From Pegea sp. RAD2-039 (Eukaryota > Chordata > Thaliacea > Salpida > Salpidae): a stretch of DNA of 64,000 nt. Of the stretch, positions 13,175-26,300 are shown in pieces. The notes under the pieces were generated by a model. The model ran no database searches and had not been told where the DNA came from. It saw only the letters and a program-made list of their open reading frames with translations. How positions within the stretch are numbered: the stretch's first letter is position 1; each line of letters opens with the position of its first letter. The DNA lies in assembly GCA_034620365.1 (NCBI GenBank), contig JAQGEQ010000380.1, forward strand, positions 930,001-994,000. The letters are read 5' to 3'. The translations under genes were made by a program, and so were the position numbers.

Positions 13175-14781
13175 TATGATGCTTTTGTAAATTATTATTT
13201 GTAAAGAAATCAAATGTAGCAATGATAAAAATGAAGTTTTGGGGAATTTTGTTAAATATTACGATTGAGTGTTATAGTTATATAGCATTTTCATTAATTT
13301 ACTTTTTAATCATTTTGATTTATTTTTCATTTGTGATTTTTTAAAGAAAAGCAAAAAAATACATTAATGCATTAAATCTGAAAATTTGTTATCAATTTTT
13401 ATGAGATAAATGCTTCAGAAGTTCAAAGTTTGCATAAATGTAAAAACAATGTTTGAACTACAATACAACAGATAAAACATTATATTCTTTTACTTTAAAT
13501 ATGTTGTTTTTCACTTTGGTTACACAGGTTAAGTTTTGAATTGTATTTTTAAGTACTATTAAATTTACCGGAATAAAAATATATATTTTATCTTTTATAG
13601 ACTGGATTTAGGTTGTTTTTATACAAAACTTGCTCCTTATCGTTTCGTAAACTCAATGTTTAGTAAAATCTAATCATTGATTTATTATAATTATTAGATT
13701 CACTGTTAAAGGCAAACAACTTTTTGGTAAAATATTTTTTTCTCAAAAATAACTATTTTCCTATTTATACCAATTTTATGATATACAGATGTAAATAAAG
13801 ATCAAATTTTTAACATTGATTATGAATTAGATACTAAGTGCGTTTACATGTTGTTCCATATAATAATTTGTAATAAGCCTTATTATAATGACTAATTAGT
13901 ACTAACTATCTCCACTTTACTAAATGTCAGCAGACGCTGTAGACAAAAGAAGAAAGTGCAAATAAGATAAAAATTCTACGATCATCAAATCTCAATCACA
14001 CCTATTACAAAGTTATAGTTGGTTTTTCCTTTTGTGTATTAGCTTATTTAGTCACAAACGTACTTACCAAAAGGAAAATAAACCTTGTTAGCAACTTCAC
14101 TCATTGATTTAAATGTTAATTTAGATTTACAAAGTTTTAACTACAAACTCTTAATAACGTCTTAATTAAGCTCAATATTATAAAAGCCCTCATCAGAAAA
14201 GTTTCGACATTTTAAAAGTTAGATTTTTACTTTTATTTCTATTTCAACGAGTTGTCAACTGGCAGGAATTATATTTTTATCAATTTATTCTTGAGTATTT
14301 AATTTAATATGACAATGTTTGCAGAGTTATAAATTTCGGTTTTAATGATTAACAACATTTTATTACTAAAAAAAGTTCACGAACGTCTCATAAATAAGTT
14401 CGATTAAGTAAACAAGTTCATTAATCAGTTAATGTGAGCATTTTGAGCAGCTTTTTTAATAAGTAGTCAAGTGTTCTTCATTTTGCTTTTACAAACTTTC
14501 ATTAGATATTCATTTACTTATCGATTCAGCAATAGCTGTAACTGAAAACAGGAAACATTCCAGTAATTTATTTAAAGGTAAAATAGCTTTTATGTATATG
14601 TTATAGCGACAGTAAAATCATTAGAATATAGTTATTATGTTAAGATTACATTTAGCACTATCTAAAGTTTCTAGAATTCATTATATTGAAAAGTATTTTT
14701 CAGAAGATTTTAAATATGAGAACAGTTTTATAGCTTTTACTCTTTTCATAGTTCCTAATTTTTATTGATACTTGTGTATAT
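13175..14781. other. Intergenic sequence downstream of the copper transporter
   Basis: A+T-rich. An AATAAA at 13572-13577 could serve the copper-transporter transcript, about 400 bases after its stop. No other gene was recognised. Confidence 0.4.
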
Positions 14782-14826
14782 TATTATTTATTTATTTATT
14801 TCAATAAATGTGAAGGAGGGTACCTG
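14782..14826 (-). mobile_element. Short 3' tail of the same LINE family
   Basis: On the minus strand this reads CAGGTACCCTCCTTC, a short spacer, then repeated AATA/ATAA units ending in an A+T-rich tail. The 15-base block and the tail match the 3' end of the larger LINE remnant at 8150-8190. This is an extremely 5'-truncated copy about 360 bases upstream of the next gene. Confidence 0.6.
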
Positions 14827-15136
14827 ATTCATTATGCAAATAAAAAAGTATTTGAAATGTACAATGGATAAAAATATTGCTATGTTTTTTTTTTATATAA
14901 CTATTGGTTACTTGTATCATCTTAAGATTTATTCAGTTTCGATAAAACTATTATCACTGAAAAATTTGATTCAGGAATTACTAATGTGTAAGATCAAAAA
15001 GATGTTTAATTGATCAGCAATTTACAATATTTAAAATTCAAATTGTGTTTCTTAATTAATGTTTATACTACTGCCAAATAAAGTCAGACTAAGTTTTCTT
15101 AGATATTAAGATTTTAATTATAGAAAAATTATAAAT

Positions 15137-16955
15137 ATGAACGCAAAATGCTTTATATTGCTTTTCATCAATTTGATCATAATAAAACTGAAAATTGTGG
15201 AGGGTGCCTATAGCTATGGAGTCAAAGAACCAGAAAGACATTTCATAACAAACCTTACAAAGATACTCAATAACAAATTTTATAATTTCGATAAAACTGA
15301 TGGCTCAGGAGACATATCAACAGAAGAACCCACAGAAGCAACTTCATCTACTAATGAGCCTTTATTTGGCGGTAAAAATTACGCAATGCTCTTATGTTAC
15401 TATCTTATGCTTAAAATATAGTTACTCTTATATTAACATGTCGTACTTGTTTAAAGTAATTTGATTTTTTACGTTGAAAACAACAATTCAATGAATGAAG
15501 TTTTAGTCGATTTAATACTCTGTTCTAAATTATGACTCAGTCAAAAACTGAGACAAGAAACATTTTAGACAAGTAAGAGATGTAGAGTTATGAAAAATAT
15601 TATCCTCACAAAAGTTACTTTGAAAAACACTTTGTTTTTAAGACCTTTTAGAAGTAGATTTGAATTTTGTCTTATTTGAAATATGTTACATAAATATTTA
15701 TTTTTCAAAATAAAATTTATTACGAGTCTAATAATCAAAGTTATCGCGACTTCATTAAATTTTCATGTTGTTAGAAGATCTTAAATTTCTTGTCCACTTT
15801 AAGCGGAGCTAATTTGTGTATTGATTCTCATTTAGAAATGACACTAAAGATTTATTGAGCTTTGTCAGCAAATGTTCCAGTAGAGTCTATGTAAAGTTAT
15901 AATAAGATTTTGTAATTTTGTATGAAAGTTGTAAAATTGTGGCTTTTAAATCGCAAAAAGTCTTATTTTCGTAAATCTTTTTATTTTAATTCTAAAACTA
16001 ATTTTTGTAGTTTGTTTCACCAATGATGATTGCAATTCACCTTTTGGAGAATGTATTGATGATGAAAATGGCTCTTATTGCTCATGCATAGCGACCATGT
16101 CAGGAAAATACTGTTACGATGGTAATTTACAATTTTTTATTTATCAAAAAAGAAAACTAGCAGCTATGTTTCTATCTAATAAAATAGACTACTGGCTAAA
16201 AATCAGGTTATTTAGTTTCAAATTTTATTTAAAGACAGTAGTTCTAAGCTTTTAAAAATGAATGACACTCATTTCAATAAAGCTAAAATTTAAATTTCAT
16301 AACAATTATAACTGTACAAAATATCATTAAAAAAGGTCAAATTAGACTATAAGTTTCAAGTAAAATAATTCAAAATAATTGATAATCAAAATAAAATTTA
16401 TATAAAAATTTTTAATAAAAGTCTTTAATAAGAACCATTCATCAATATAAAGTTCGTTAAAATTTGTTTAGTGATTTAAAAAACCTTCACTCATATTTCT
16501 TCCACAGCTTGGTTACTTGTTGTAATCGTTGTGTGTTCTGTAGTGGTATTTACAATTATCGTTTCTGCTTTTATCTACTGCTTACATCATAGAACTATTA
16601 ACAGAAATGAAGAAGAATACCCATTAGAACTGCACAGTGTAAGATATTCTTGCAGAAGTTTTGTATAAAATTATCACTAATATTTTTCTAATTAATCCAA
16701 AACGTAATAAATTCGAATTTTAATATTTTTTTAAACATTTTGATGTAAAAGTCATAGTTCTATTTTAAACAACTCTCAATTAGTTTGATTCAATGTTTGA
16801 TTACAAAGTTTTAAAATTGAAAAAAAATCATAACTACTTAATTATATGTATTTTTTATTAGACTTTAAAATCTTATGTTGTTTCAGCATCGTTTTCTTAA
16901 CTAATTTTATCACTTAAATACTTTGTTTATTGTTTTGCAGAGTACGCAAATCTAA
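15137..16955 (+). CDS. Small single-EGF type I membrane protein
   Basis: Four exons join in frame: 15137..15371, 16011..16121, 16508..16638 and 16941..16955, giving 163 residues. Residues 1-23 form a signal peptide (CFILLFINLIIIKLKIVEG). A short Ser/Thr/Glu-rich ectodomain follows, with N-glycosylation sequons such as NLT. One EGF-like domain with six Cys (spacing C-x5-C-x6-C-x8-C-x-C-x8-C) fills exon 2. Exon 3 holds a membrane helix (WLLVVIVVCSVVVFTIIVSA) and a cytoplasmic tail of about 25 residues. All inner introns of the ectodomain are phase 1, typical of shuffled extracellular modules. The EGF exon and membrane exon closely resemble those of the mucin gene downstream on the other strand: CNSPFGEC versus CNSPYGVC, and AWLLVV versus VWLLVF. 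It is probably a paralogue lacking the long repeat block. Function unknown. Confidence 0.82.
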
Positions 16956-16992
16956 AAATTTATTATATGAAAGTATGAAAAAAAAGTCAAGC

Positions 16993-16998
16993 AATAAA
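16993..16998 (+). terminator. Polyadenylation signal of the small EGF-membrane gene
   Basis: AATAAA 38 bases after the TAA stop of the last, 15-base coding exon. Confidence 0.5.
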
Positions 16999-19156
16999 TA
17001 ACTTTTATTATTTTTTATCGTTGGAATTTTTAATGGTTTTCTTAATGTTACTAAAATGGCTTAAAGAACTTAACTTCTTGTGATGGTAATTATATTAAGT
17101 AAAGAAATAAAGAACAATGTTTTGCAAATATTTAATAGTTTGCTCTTTAAAAATTTTTAATAAAATTTTCAAATTGAATCATTCGCTGAACGCTTTCATT
17201 TTTTTGTAAATGAAATTTAGAGTAGTTTATTCATTGGTGACGTAATAAAATAAGTTTGAAAAAGTTTTAAAATAATGAAACTTAGTGATAAAATAATCAG
17301 AACTTTTTGAAAAAACATTTTTTTATCATGGGTTCACAATTTATTTTGCAAAAAAAGGATTTAGAAAATAGAAATTTAGAACATTTAAGTGATAAACTCT
17401 TTACTAATTGAGTAAAATACAGAAACATTGTAGATAAAGCAAATCAGATTATTTTTAGTGTATACTTAAAATCACACTTTATACAAATTCATTTGTTGTA
17501 TGAAACATTTCAGTTAAAAAAAGACCTGTGTAAATTGTTTTCTATGACATCTGAAGATACCTAATAATAATTGTACTTCTAGCAAAAAGCATTCTTACGT
17601 TGACAGTAATGTTAACAACAAAGTATCAACTAGTTTTGTTATGCATTAAAAAATAATTCTTCTAAAATGTGATAAGATCTTCAGAATGTAATGATTAGAA
17701 CATTTTATAGAAAAACCTTTTGCCTACGTTAATTACATTATGTTATTTATGTAATAATTATAGAAGATTATATTTAGAACAAACTTGAAAACTTGAAAGT
17801 TTTGTCTAAAGTATGTAATATTTGTAAATAAATATTAATCATTAACTTGTAGTACGTGGGTACATTTCATTTGTGATGCTCAGCTTAGAAGATTTCGAAA
17901 TAGCAAACAATTTATTTAACAAACAGGAGGAATTTCGAAAAAACCTTCTTTACTTTTTATTTTTCATTATTATGAGATCATGTCATCTATTTACAATGAT
18001 CAAATGTAACATTTGAAAAGTCAATAGATTGTTCTAATAAAGGAGGCTTACATATAAAATATAGCAAATAGAATTTTAACAAACAGATAAAGTTGACTTT
18101 ATTAACAACTATAAAAATGTATGCTTTTTTATTATGACAATTTTACAACATTAAAATATGTGATTCAAATGTTTCAATTATTTTAATGGTTGGTTTCAAA
18201 TTGAGAAAAGAACACATAACGTCAAAAACTCAAACTTCTTAAGCTTGTAAGCTATCAAAAAACTTTTTTGAAATGTCCTAAATTTTACGACAAAAATAAA
18301 ATCACATTTAAAACGGATCAAACAAGCTTGTTATCGTTACAATAATTAGCAAAAGATAACAAAATTAAGAACATGATAAAATGAATTATTTGTTAACTTC
18401 ATGTATGCAACTTTAGGTTTTATTATACGATAGTTGTTTTTGTATACATTATTTTTTCTTATTTTAAAAACTTTGGATTAATCATTCTTTAACTGTTAGT
18501 AGCAAAATTCGAATTAATAATTATATTTTTATATTATATTATATAGAAATTTTGAAATAATTCTAAAAGCGGAAACTCAAAAAATTTCTACTGCTTCATA
18601 CACAGCATAAGATCTCCTTACAACGTTTATAGAAAAGTATAAAAATAAAGACCATAAATAAACTTTTATTTCATAACTTATTTCACAGAAGTTTGTAAAA
18701 TGATCCAGTAAAAAAGAAATTTCTCCATTTGTGAGTTGATACCATAAAATCATAAACAAACCAGTAGAAGATGAGACTATTCTTCAATAGCAAAGGATGG
18801 GTTTTTCTAGACATCAAAGAACAAATATTTAAATTATTGATTGAGATTGCAGACAATGTTTAAAACTTTATTTGCTAAATTGCTAGCTTTGTAAATGTTG
18901 ATAGTATGTGATTTCTAAGGAGACGTTTTGACGATAAGTTTTTACGATAGCTTGTTTTATAAAACAAATTTGTAATTTTTAACTGATCAAAATACAAATA
19001 AATATTTTAAACCAATCTATTTATCGCGTATGAATATTTTTCAAGTTTTAATAAATTCAAAAAGATATCAACGGGTGTTTTTAGATTTTTTGTTCAAACA
19101 ACTTTCGCTTATAACAATAGACTTTATAAATCTATGTGAAATGAATTTTTAAAACA

Positions 19157-19162
19157 TTTATT
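19157..19162 (-). terminator. Polyadenylation signal of the mucin gene
   Basis: AATAAA on the minus strand 27 bases beyond the TAG stop at 19189. Its closeness supports the chosen last coding exon (19268..19189). Confidence 0.5.
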
Positions 19163-19188
19163 CTTGTAATATTTTTGTTCCAAAATAT

Positions 19189-20371
19189 CTATATAAACTT
19201 ACAAACGAAACATTTGAAGGCATTCTTGCTCGAAGACCCATGCTTGGAAGTTGATTCAATGATGGTTCCTAATGAATAATAATTATTTGTAAATAGTATT
19301 TTCATTTAGATAACAGATACTTTACATATAATTAACTCTTTTATATTTATTACTGAATTTTTACATTTTGATAAATAAGAAATTATCTTTTTTGAGTTAT
19401 AACTAATTTCTAAACTGGGTCAGCTAAAAAATTACTTTAATTAAGTGCTTAGCAACTACCAAACAGTTTAGTGAACGGTTATTAACCTTTCAACATGTTT
19501 TAATTAAAACAAAAATAAGTAATGAAATTTACATCACTCATCAAGCTAACCATCATATAAAGACCTCATGATGTATAAGTAATAATATTTCTATCGTAAA
19601 ACTACCAATAATGTATTAAAAAAATATAGAACAGCATGCAAATTTTCCCATTCTACATTTATAAAAAGCTTTGAAATCTATGTACAATGAAAATCAAGCA
19701 ATCATATTGTTTGACTTATTATTCAAATCTAAATTATATACCAATAATATAAACTTCAAACCTATACATTAATAAAGCTTTCTTTAAAATTGTATTTATA
19801 AAAGTGTAATTATGGAAAAGACATCTAAATCAACTTTATAAACATAAAACTATAATTTTACTTTCAAACTAGCATTATGTAATACACGCTCATTTCGAAG
19901 AAATTTTCCAGTTGAAAATATGATGCAATTGTTAAACTTGTTTAAAAAGTGAAATTACATTATTAAGATTTTATCATGCTGTTATAAAGTAGAAGCCAAA
20001 CAAAACATATTAAATATTTTTCAATATTGTCAATTGTTTCTATGACTCACCCAGAAAGGACTTTTTATCTAAAGATAAAGTAATTGGTGTTGATTTCTGT
20101 ATCCTTAGAACTTTAGTATTTATAATAAACATTTATTTAACAAATTCTTGCTGTGTAAGCGATTAGCGCAAAATAATAACACATTATAATTGATGTTTAA
20201 ATTTGCAATATTTTGCTAAGTTTATGTAAATACTTACGTATAAGTTTGTCATTACTACTTTTTTAGAATTTTTTAAACGTAGCTTGGATTTACGAACGCA
20301 TAAGACAAGTATAAAGATTAATAAAATAAATCCTAACAATGCCAATACGATGACGAATACCAGTAGCCACA
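19189..20371 (-). other. Mucin membrane helix and cytoplasmic tail (exons 8-10)
   Basis: Exon 20371..20238 starts with a long hydrophobic helix (WLLVFVIVLALLGFILLIF) followed by a basic stop-transfer segment (RKSKLRLKNSKK). Exon 20096..20051 and the last exon, read 19268..19189, add a Ser/Lys-rich tail ending in CKFI. The last junction (phase 1) is supported, but a GTAAGT inside the final exon leaves room for an alternative C-terminus. Confidence 0.7.
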
Positions 20372-23300
20372 CTGCAAATAATTTGAATTAAGTGTCAATT
20401 ATATGAAGTCAGTTATTTATTTGTTCATTTATAGTGTTATAAGCTTTTGATTTAAATATTTTTTCAGTTTTGTTTATGTTTGGTATATTTTATGGCTTGT
20501 AACTTACCGATATCACAGTTTTGTCCTAGAAATAATGTGTTACAAGCGCACGAGCCAGTTCCATTTTTTGCTGAGATATCACAAACGCCATATGGTGAGT
20601 TACAATCTCCGTTCTCAAGACATACCACCTCTAAAAACAGATTTAGAAATGATTTAATTAATTTTTTTTAATCTGCTATATATTGACTGCAAGATATTCT
20701 AATTAACATTTTAACTTCTTCATTAGAAAGTTAAGAGAAATCGAAAGTTTACAAAATTGAAGCTCTTACCGATGCAGCTTACTGTACTCCCATACACGTT
20801 GACAAATTTATCTTTACACTCACAAATTATAACTCCATCTTCAGTCGTACATTGAGTGCTTGATAAGTCACAAGCTTGTGTTTCACAAAGGAATTCTGAC
20901 GATGCTACAACATTGAAAATTTGTAAAGTTTTGTTAAAACTATAAGCTGGAAGATTTAAGATATACAACTGAAAATTCAACTTAAATCAACTATTTTTTA
21001 TTATATTGAGCCACCCTTAATTTAAAGTATTTTTAGTACAACTCTAAAAAGATTAACAATAAAAATTAAATGTCTAACTTCCAGCATTTTCTATTGTGGA
21101 TTTGGTATCTACGACCATACCATCAAAGATTGGACAACTATCATTACACTGTGAATAAAAGCAAGCTTAAAAATAAGAAAAAACTGAAAAAGAGAATAAT
21201 ACTGAAATAATTACAAGCTAGATACATAAATTTTGGATGATAATTTATATGATATTTAACTTTAAAGAAATGTTCAAATGATAAGTTTATTAAAATAAGA
21301 ATAAATAATTTCTTGCATACACTCAAGGCATTAGACATAGAAGTTTGTATGTCATCAACATCAGTTGTTGAATCAGATTGTAAAGTGATAATGTAATTCC
21401 AAATAAAACTGTCTTCTGGTGTATCATCATCAACAACGACGCTCAAAAAACCTTTCAAGTTTTTATATGTTTCATTGAGCTTTAAACAACATTTTCAAAA
21501 GTTTAAATAGTTTTAGAGTAGGAAGTAAACATTTGTTATCAGTAGAAATAAAAAAATGAGTATGCCAAAAACTACTTTGAACTTACAAATTGTGTGATAT
21601 TTTGAGACAATGTTTTTTCATTTGAAAAGCTTCTTCTAGAAGAACTCAGAATAAGCTTTCCACCAAATTGTCGCACTATATCAAAATAATATTTTTTATA
21701 ATCATGTATATTTTTCTAATAATGAATAGAAAAACTAATAAATAGTTCAAAATCAAATAAACTAACAGTTGATTTAAAGCAATTATAAAAAGTTTGAACA
21801 AATCTAACTAACAAACTTAAAATAATAGATAATGCTTAGAAAGTAGATAGTTAGAACCAACACACACTAATCAAGATCGAAATAGATATAAAGTTAAGCT
21901 TAAAGGGTATTAAACATTTGAACAAAAATATAGATTTTTTAATAAACATTTTGGTAACTTTAAAAAAAAATTAAACTACCAAATAAGAAGCAACACAAAG
22001 TAAGCAACAATTTGTAAGTGAAAAATTTATTGACCTTTTAAACATTTAGACAAATAGTTGAAATTATTAAATCCAGGCAAACAAGAACAACTATATGAAT
22101 TTCCTGATGAAATACATATACTTGCAGGGTCATTTTGACAAGGATTACTGCTACAAACATCACCTAAAAACAAAATCAAATATTATTTAAAAACAAACAA
22201 ATAAGTACTACCTGGAAAAACTTTAGTAGTTTGTTCAAAATCAGTGACAGTCTGATCTGTCGAAGATGATGTGGATGCAACAGCAGTTGTAACAGAAACG
22301 TTTTCTGTAGTTGTTGTACTATTTATTTCAGTTGGAAAAGTAACGGTACTATTATCATATCCAGTTGTTGTACTGTTTACTTCTGTTGGCAAAGTAACAG
22401 TACTATTGTCATATCCAGTTGTTGTAGTGTTTACTTCTGTTGGCCCAGTAACAGTACTATTGTCATATCCAGTTGTTGTAGTGTTTACTTCCATTGGCAA
22501 AGTAACAGTACTATTGTCATATCCAGTTGTTGTAGTGTTTACTTCTGTTGGCAAAGTAACAGTACTATTGTCATATCCAGTTGTTGTAGTGTTTACTTCT
22601 GTTGGCAAAGTAACAGTACTATTTTCATATCCAGTTGTTGTACTGGTTACTTCTGTTGGCAAAGTAACAGTACTATTATCATATCCAGTTGTTGTGCTGG
22701 TTACTTCTGTCGGAAAAGTAACAGTACTATTGTCATATCCAGCTGTTGTAGTGTTTACTTCTGTTGGCAAAGTAACAGTACTATTGTCATATCCAGTTGT
22801 TGTAGTGTATACTTCTGTTGGCAAAGTAACAGTACTATTTTCATATCCAGAAGTTGTACTAGTTACTTCAGTCGGCAAAGTAACAGTACTATTGTCATAT
22901 CCAGTTGTTGTAGTGTTTACTTCTATTGGCAAAGTAACAGTACTATTATCATATCCAGTTGTTGTACTGGTTACTTCTGTTGGCAAAGTAACAGAACTAT
23001 TTTCATATCCAGTTGTTGTAGTGTTTACTTCTATTGGCAAAGTAACAGAACTATTTTCATATCCAGTTGTTGTACTGGTTACTTCTGTTGGCAAAGTAAC
23101 AGTACTATTGTCATATCCAGTTGTTGTAGCGTTTACTTCTGTTGGAAAAGTAACAGTACTATTATCATATCCAGTTGTTGTACTGTTTACGTCTGTTGGA
23201 AAAGTAACAGTACTATTGTCATATCCAGTTGTTGTAGTGTTTACTTCTGTTGGAAAAGTAACAGTACTATTGTCATATCCAGTTGTTGTACTGTTTACGT

Positions 23301-26300
23301 CTGTTGGAAAAGTAACAGTACTATTTTCATATCCAGTTGTTGTACTGTTTACTTCTGTTGGAAAAGTAACAGTACTATTGTCATATCCAGTTGTTGTAGT
23401 GTTTACTTCTGTTGGAAAAGTAACAGTACTATTGTCATATCCAGTTGTTGTAGTGTTTACTTCTGTTGGAAAAGTAACAGTACTATTGTCATATCCAGTT
23501 GTTGTACTGGTTACTTCTGTTGGCAATGTAACAGTATTATTGTCATATCCAATTGTTGTAGCGTTTACTTCTGTTGGAAAAGTAACAGTACTATTGTCAT
23601 ATCCAGTTGTTGTACTGGTTACTTCTGTTGGCAAAGTAACAGTACTATTGTCATATCCAGTTGTTGTAGTGTTTACTTCTGTTGGCAAAGTAACAGTACT
23701 ATTGTCATATCCAGTTGTTGTACTGGTTACTTCTGTTGGCAAAGTAACAGTACTATTGTCATATCCAGTTGTTGTAGCGTTTACTTCTGTTGGAAAAGTA
23801 ACAGTACTATTATCATATCCAGTTGTTGTACTGTTTACGTCTGTTGGAAAAGTAACAGTACCATTGTCATATTCAGTTGTTGTAGTGGTTACTTCTGTTG
23901 GCAAAGTAACAGTACTATTATCATATCCAGTTGTTGTACTGTTTACGTCTGTTGGAAAAGTAACAGTACTATTTTCATATCCAGTTGTTGTACTGTTTAC
24001 TTCTGTTGGAAAAGTAACAGTACTATTGTCATATCCAGTTGTTGTAGTGTTTACTTCTGTTGGAAAAGTAACAGTACTATTGTCATATCCAGTTGTTGTA
24101 GTGTTTACTTCTGTTGGAAAAGTAACAGTACTATTGTCATATCCAGTTGTTGTAGTGTTTACTTCTGTTGGCAAAGTAACAGTACTATTGTCATATCCAG
24201 GTGTTGTAGTATTTACTTCTGTTGGCAAAGTAACAGTACTATTATCATATCCAGTTGTTGTACTGTTTACGTCTGTTGGAAAAGTAATAGTACTATTGTC
24301 ATATCCAGTTGTTGTAGTGTTTACTTCTGTTGGAAAAGTAACAGTACTATTGTCATATCCAGTTGTTGTAGTGTTTACTTCTGTTGGAAAAGTAACAGTA
24401 CTATTATCATATCCAGTTGTTGTACTGTTTACGTCTGTTGGCAAAGTAACAGTACTATTTTCATATCCAGTTGTTGTACTGTTTACTTCTGTTGGAAAAG
24501 TAACAGTACTATTTTCATATCCAGTTGTTGTAGTGTTTGCTTCTGTTGGAAAAGTAACAGTACTATTGTCATATCCAGTTGTTGTAGCGTTTACTTCTGT
24601 TGGTAAAGTAACAGTACTATTATCATATCCAGTTGTTGTAGTGTTTACTTCTGTTGGCAAAGTAACAGTACTATTTTCATATCCAGTTGTTGTAGTGTTT
24701 ACTTCTGTTGGCAAAGTAACAGAACTATTGTCATATCCAGTTGTTGTACTGGTTACTTCTGTTGGCAAAGTAACAGTACTATTATCATATCCAGTTGTTG
24801 TAGTGTTTACTTCTATTGGCAAAGTAACAGTACTATTGTCATATCCAGTTGTTGTACTGGTTACTTCTGTTGGCAAAGTAACAGTACTATTGTCATATCC
24901 AGTTGTTGTAGCGTTTACTTCTGTTGGAAAAGTAACAGTACTATTATCATATCCAGTTGTTGTACTGTTTACCTCTGTTGGAAAAGTAACAGTACTATTT
25001 TCATATCCAGTTGTTGTACTGTTTACGTCTGTTGGAAAAGTAACAGTACTATTTTCATATCCAGTTGTTGTACTGGTTACTTCTGTTGGCAAAGTAACAG
25101 TACTATTGTCATATCCAGTTGTTGTAGTGTTTACTTCTGTTGGAAAAGTAACAGTACTATTGTCATATCCAGTTGTTGTACTGTTTACCTCTGTTGGAAA
25201 AGTAACAGTACTATTTTCATATCCAGTTGTTGTACTGTTTACCTCTGTTGGAAAAGTAACAGTACTATTTTCATATCCAGTTGTTGTACTGTTTACCTCT
25301 GTTGGAAAAGTAACAGTACTATTTTCATATCCAGTTGTTGTACTGTTTACCTCTGTTGGAAAAGTAACAGTACTATTTTCATATCCAGTTGTTGTACTGG
25401 TTACTTCTGTTGGCAAAGTAACAGTACTATTGTCATATCCAGTTGTTGTAGTGTTTACTTCTGTTGGAAAAGTAACAGTACTATTGTCATATCCAGTTGT
25501 TGTAGTGTTTACTTCTGTTGGAAAAGTAACAGTACTATTGTCATATCCAGTTGTTGTAGTGTTTACTTCTGTTGGTAAAGTAACAGTACTATTATCATAT
25601 CCAGTTGTTGTAGTGTTTACTTCTGTTGGCAAAGTAACAGTACTATTTTCATATCCAGTTGTTGTAGTGTTTACTTCTGTTGGCAAAGCAACAGAACTAT
25701 TGTCATATCCAGTTGTTGTAGTGTTTACTTCTGTTGGAAAAGTAACAGTACTATTATCATATCCAGGTGTTGTAGTGTTTACTTCTGTTGGCAAAGTAAC
25801 AGTACTATTATCATATCCAGTTGTTGTACTGTTTACGTCTGTTGGAAAAGTAACAGTACTATTGTCATATCCAGTTGTTGTAGTGTTTACTTCTGTTGGC
25901 AAAGTAACAGTACTATTGTCATATCCAGTTGTTGTACTAGTTACTTCAGTCGGCAAAGTAACAGTACTATTGTCATATCCAGAAGTTGTACTAGTTACTT
26001 CAGTCGGCAAAGTAACAGTACTATTGTCATATCCAGTTGTTGTAGTGTTTACTTCTATTGGCAAAGTAACAGAACTATTTTCATATCCAGTTGTTGTACT
26101 GGTTACTTCTGTTGGCAAAGTAACAGTACTATTGTCATATCCAGTTGTTGTAGCGTTTACTTCTGTTGGAAAAGTAACAGTACTATTGTCATATCCAGTT
26201 GTTGTAGTGTTTACTTCAGTCGGCAAAGTAACAGTACTATTGTCATATCCAGAAGTTGTACTAGTTACTTCAGTCGGCAAAGTAACAGTACTATTGTCAT

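Larger units (their letters stand above)
16956..19188. other. Intergenic region between convergent genes
   Basis: A+T-rich sequence between the 3' ends of the small EGF-membrane gene and the mucin gene. A plus-strand AATAAA at 16993-16998 and a minus-strand AATAAA at 19162-19157 mark the two 3' ends. No gene was recognised in between; the open frame at 18577-18759 minus has no supporting features. Confidence 0.45.
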
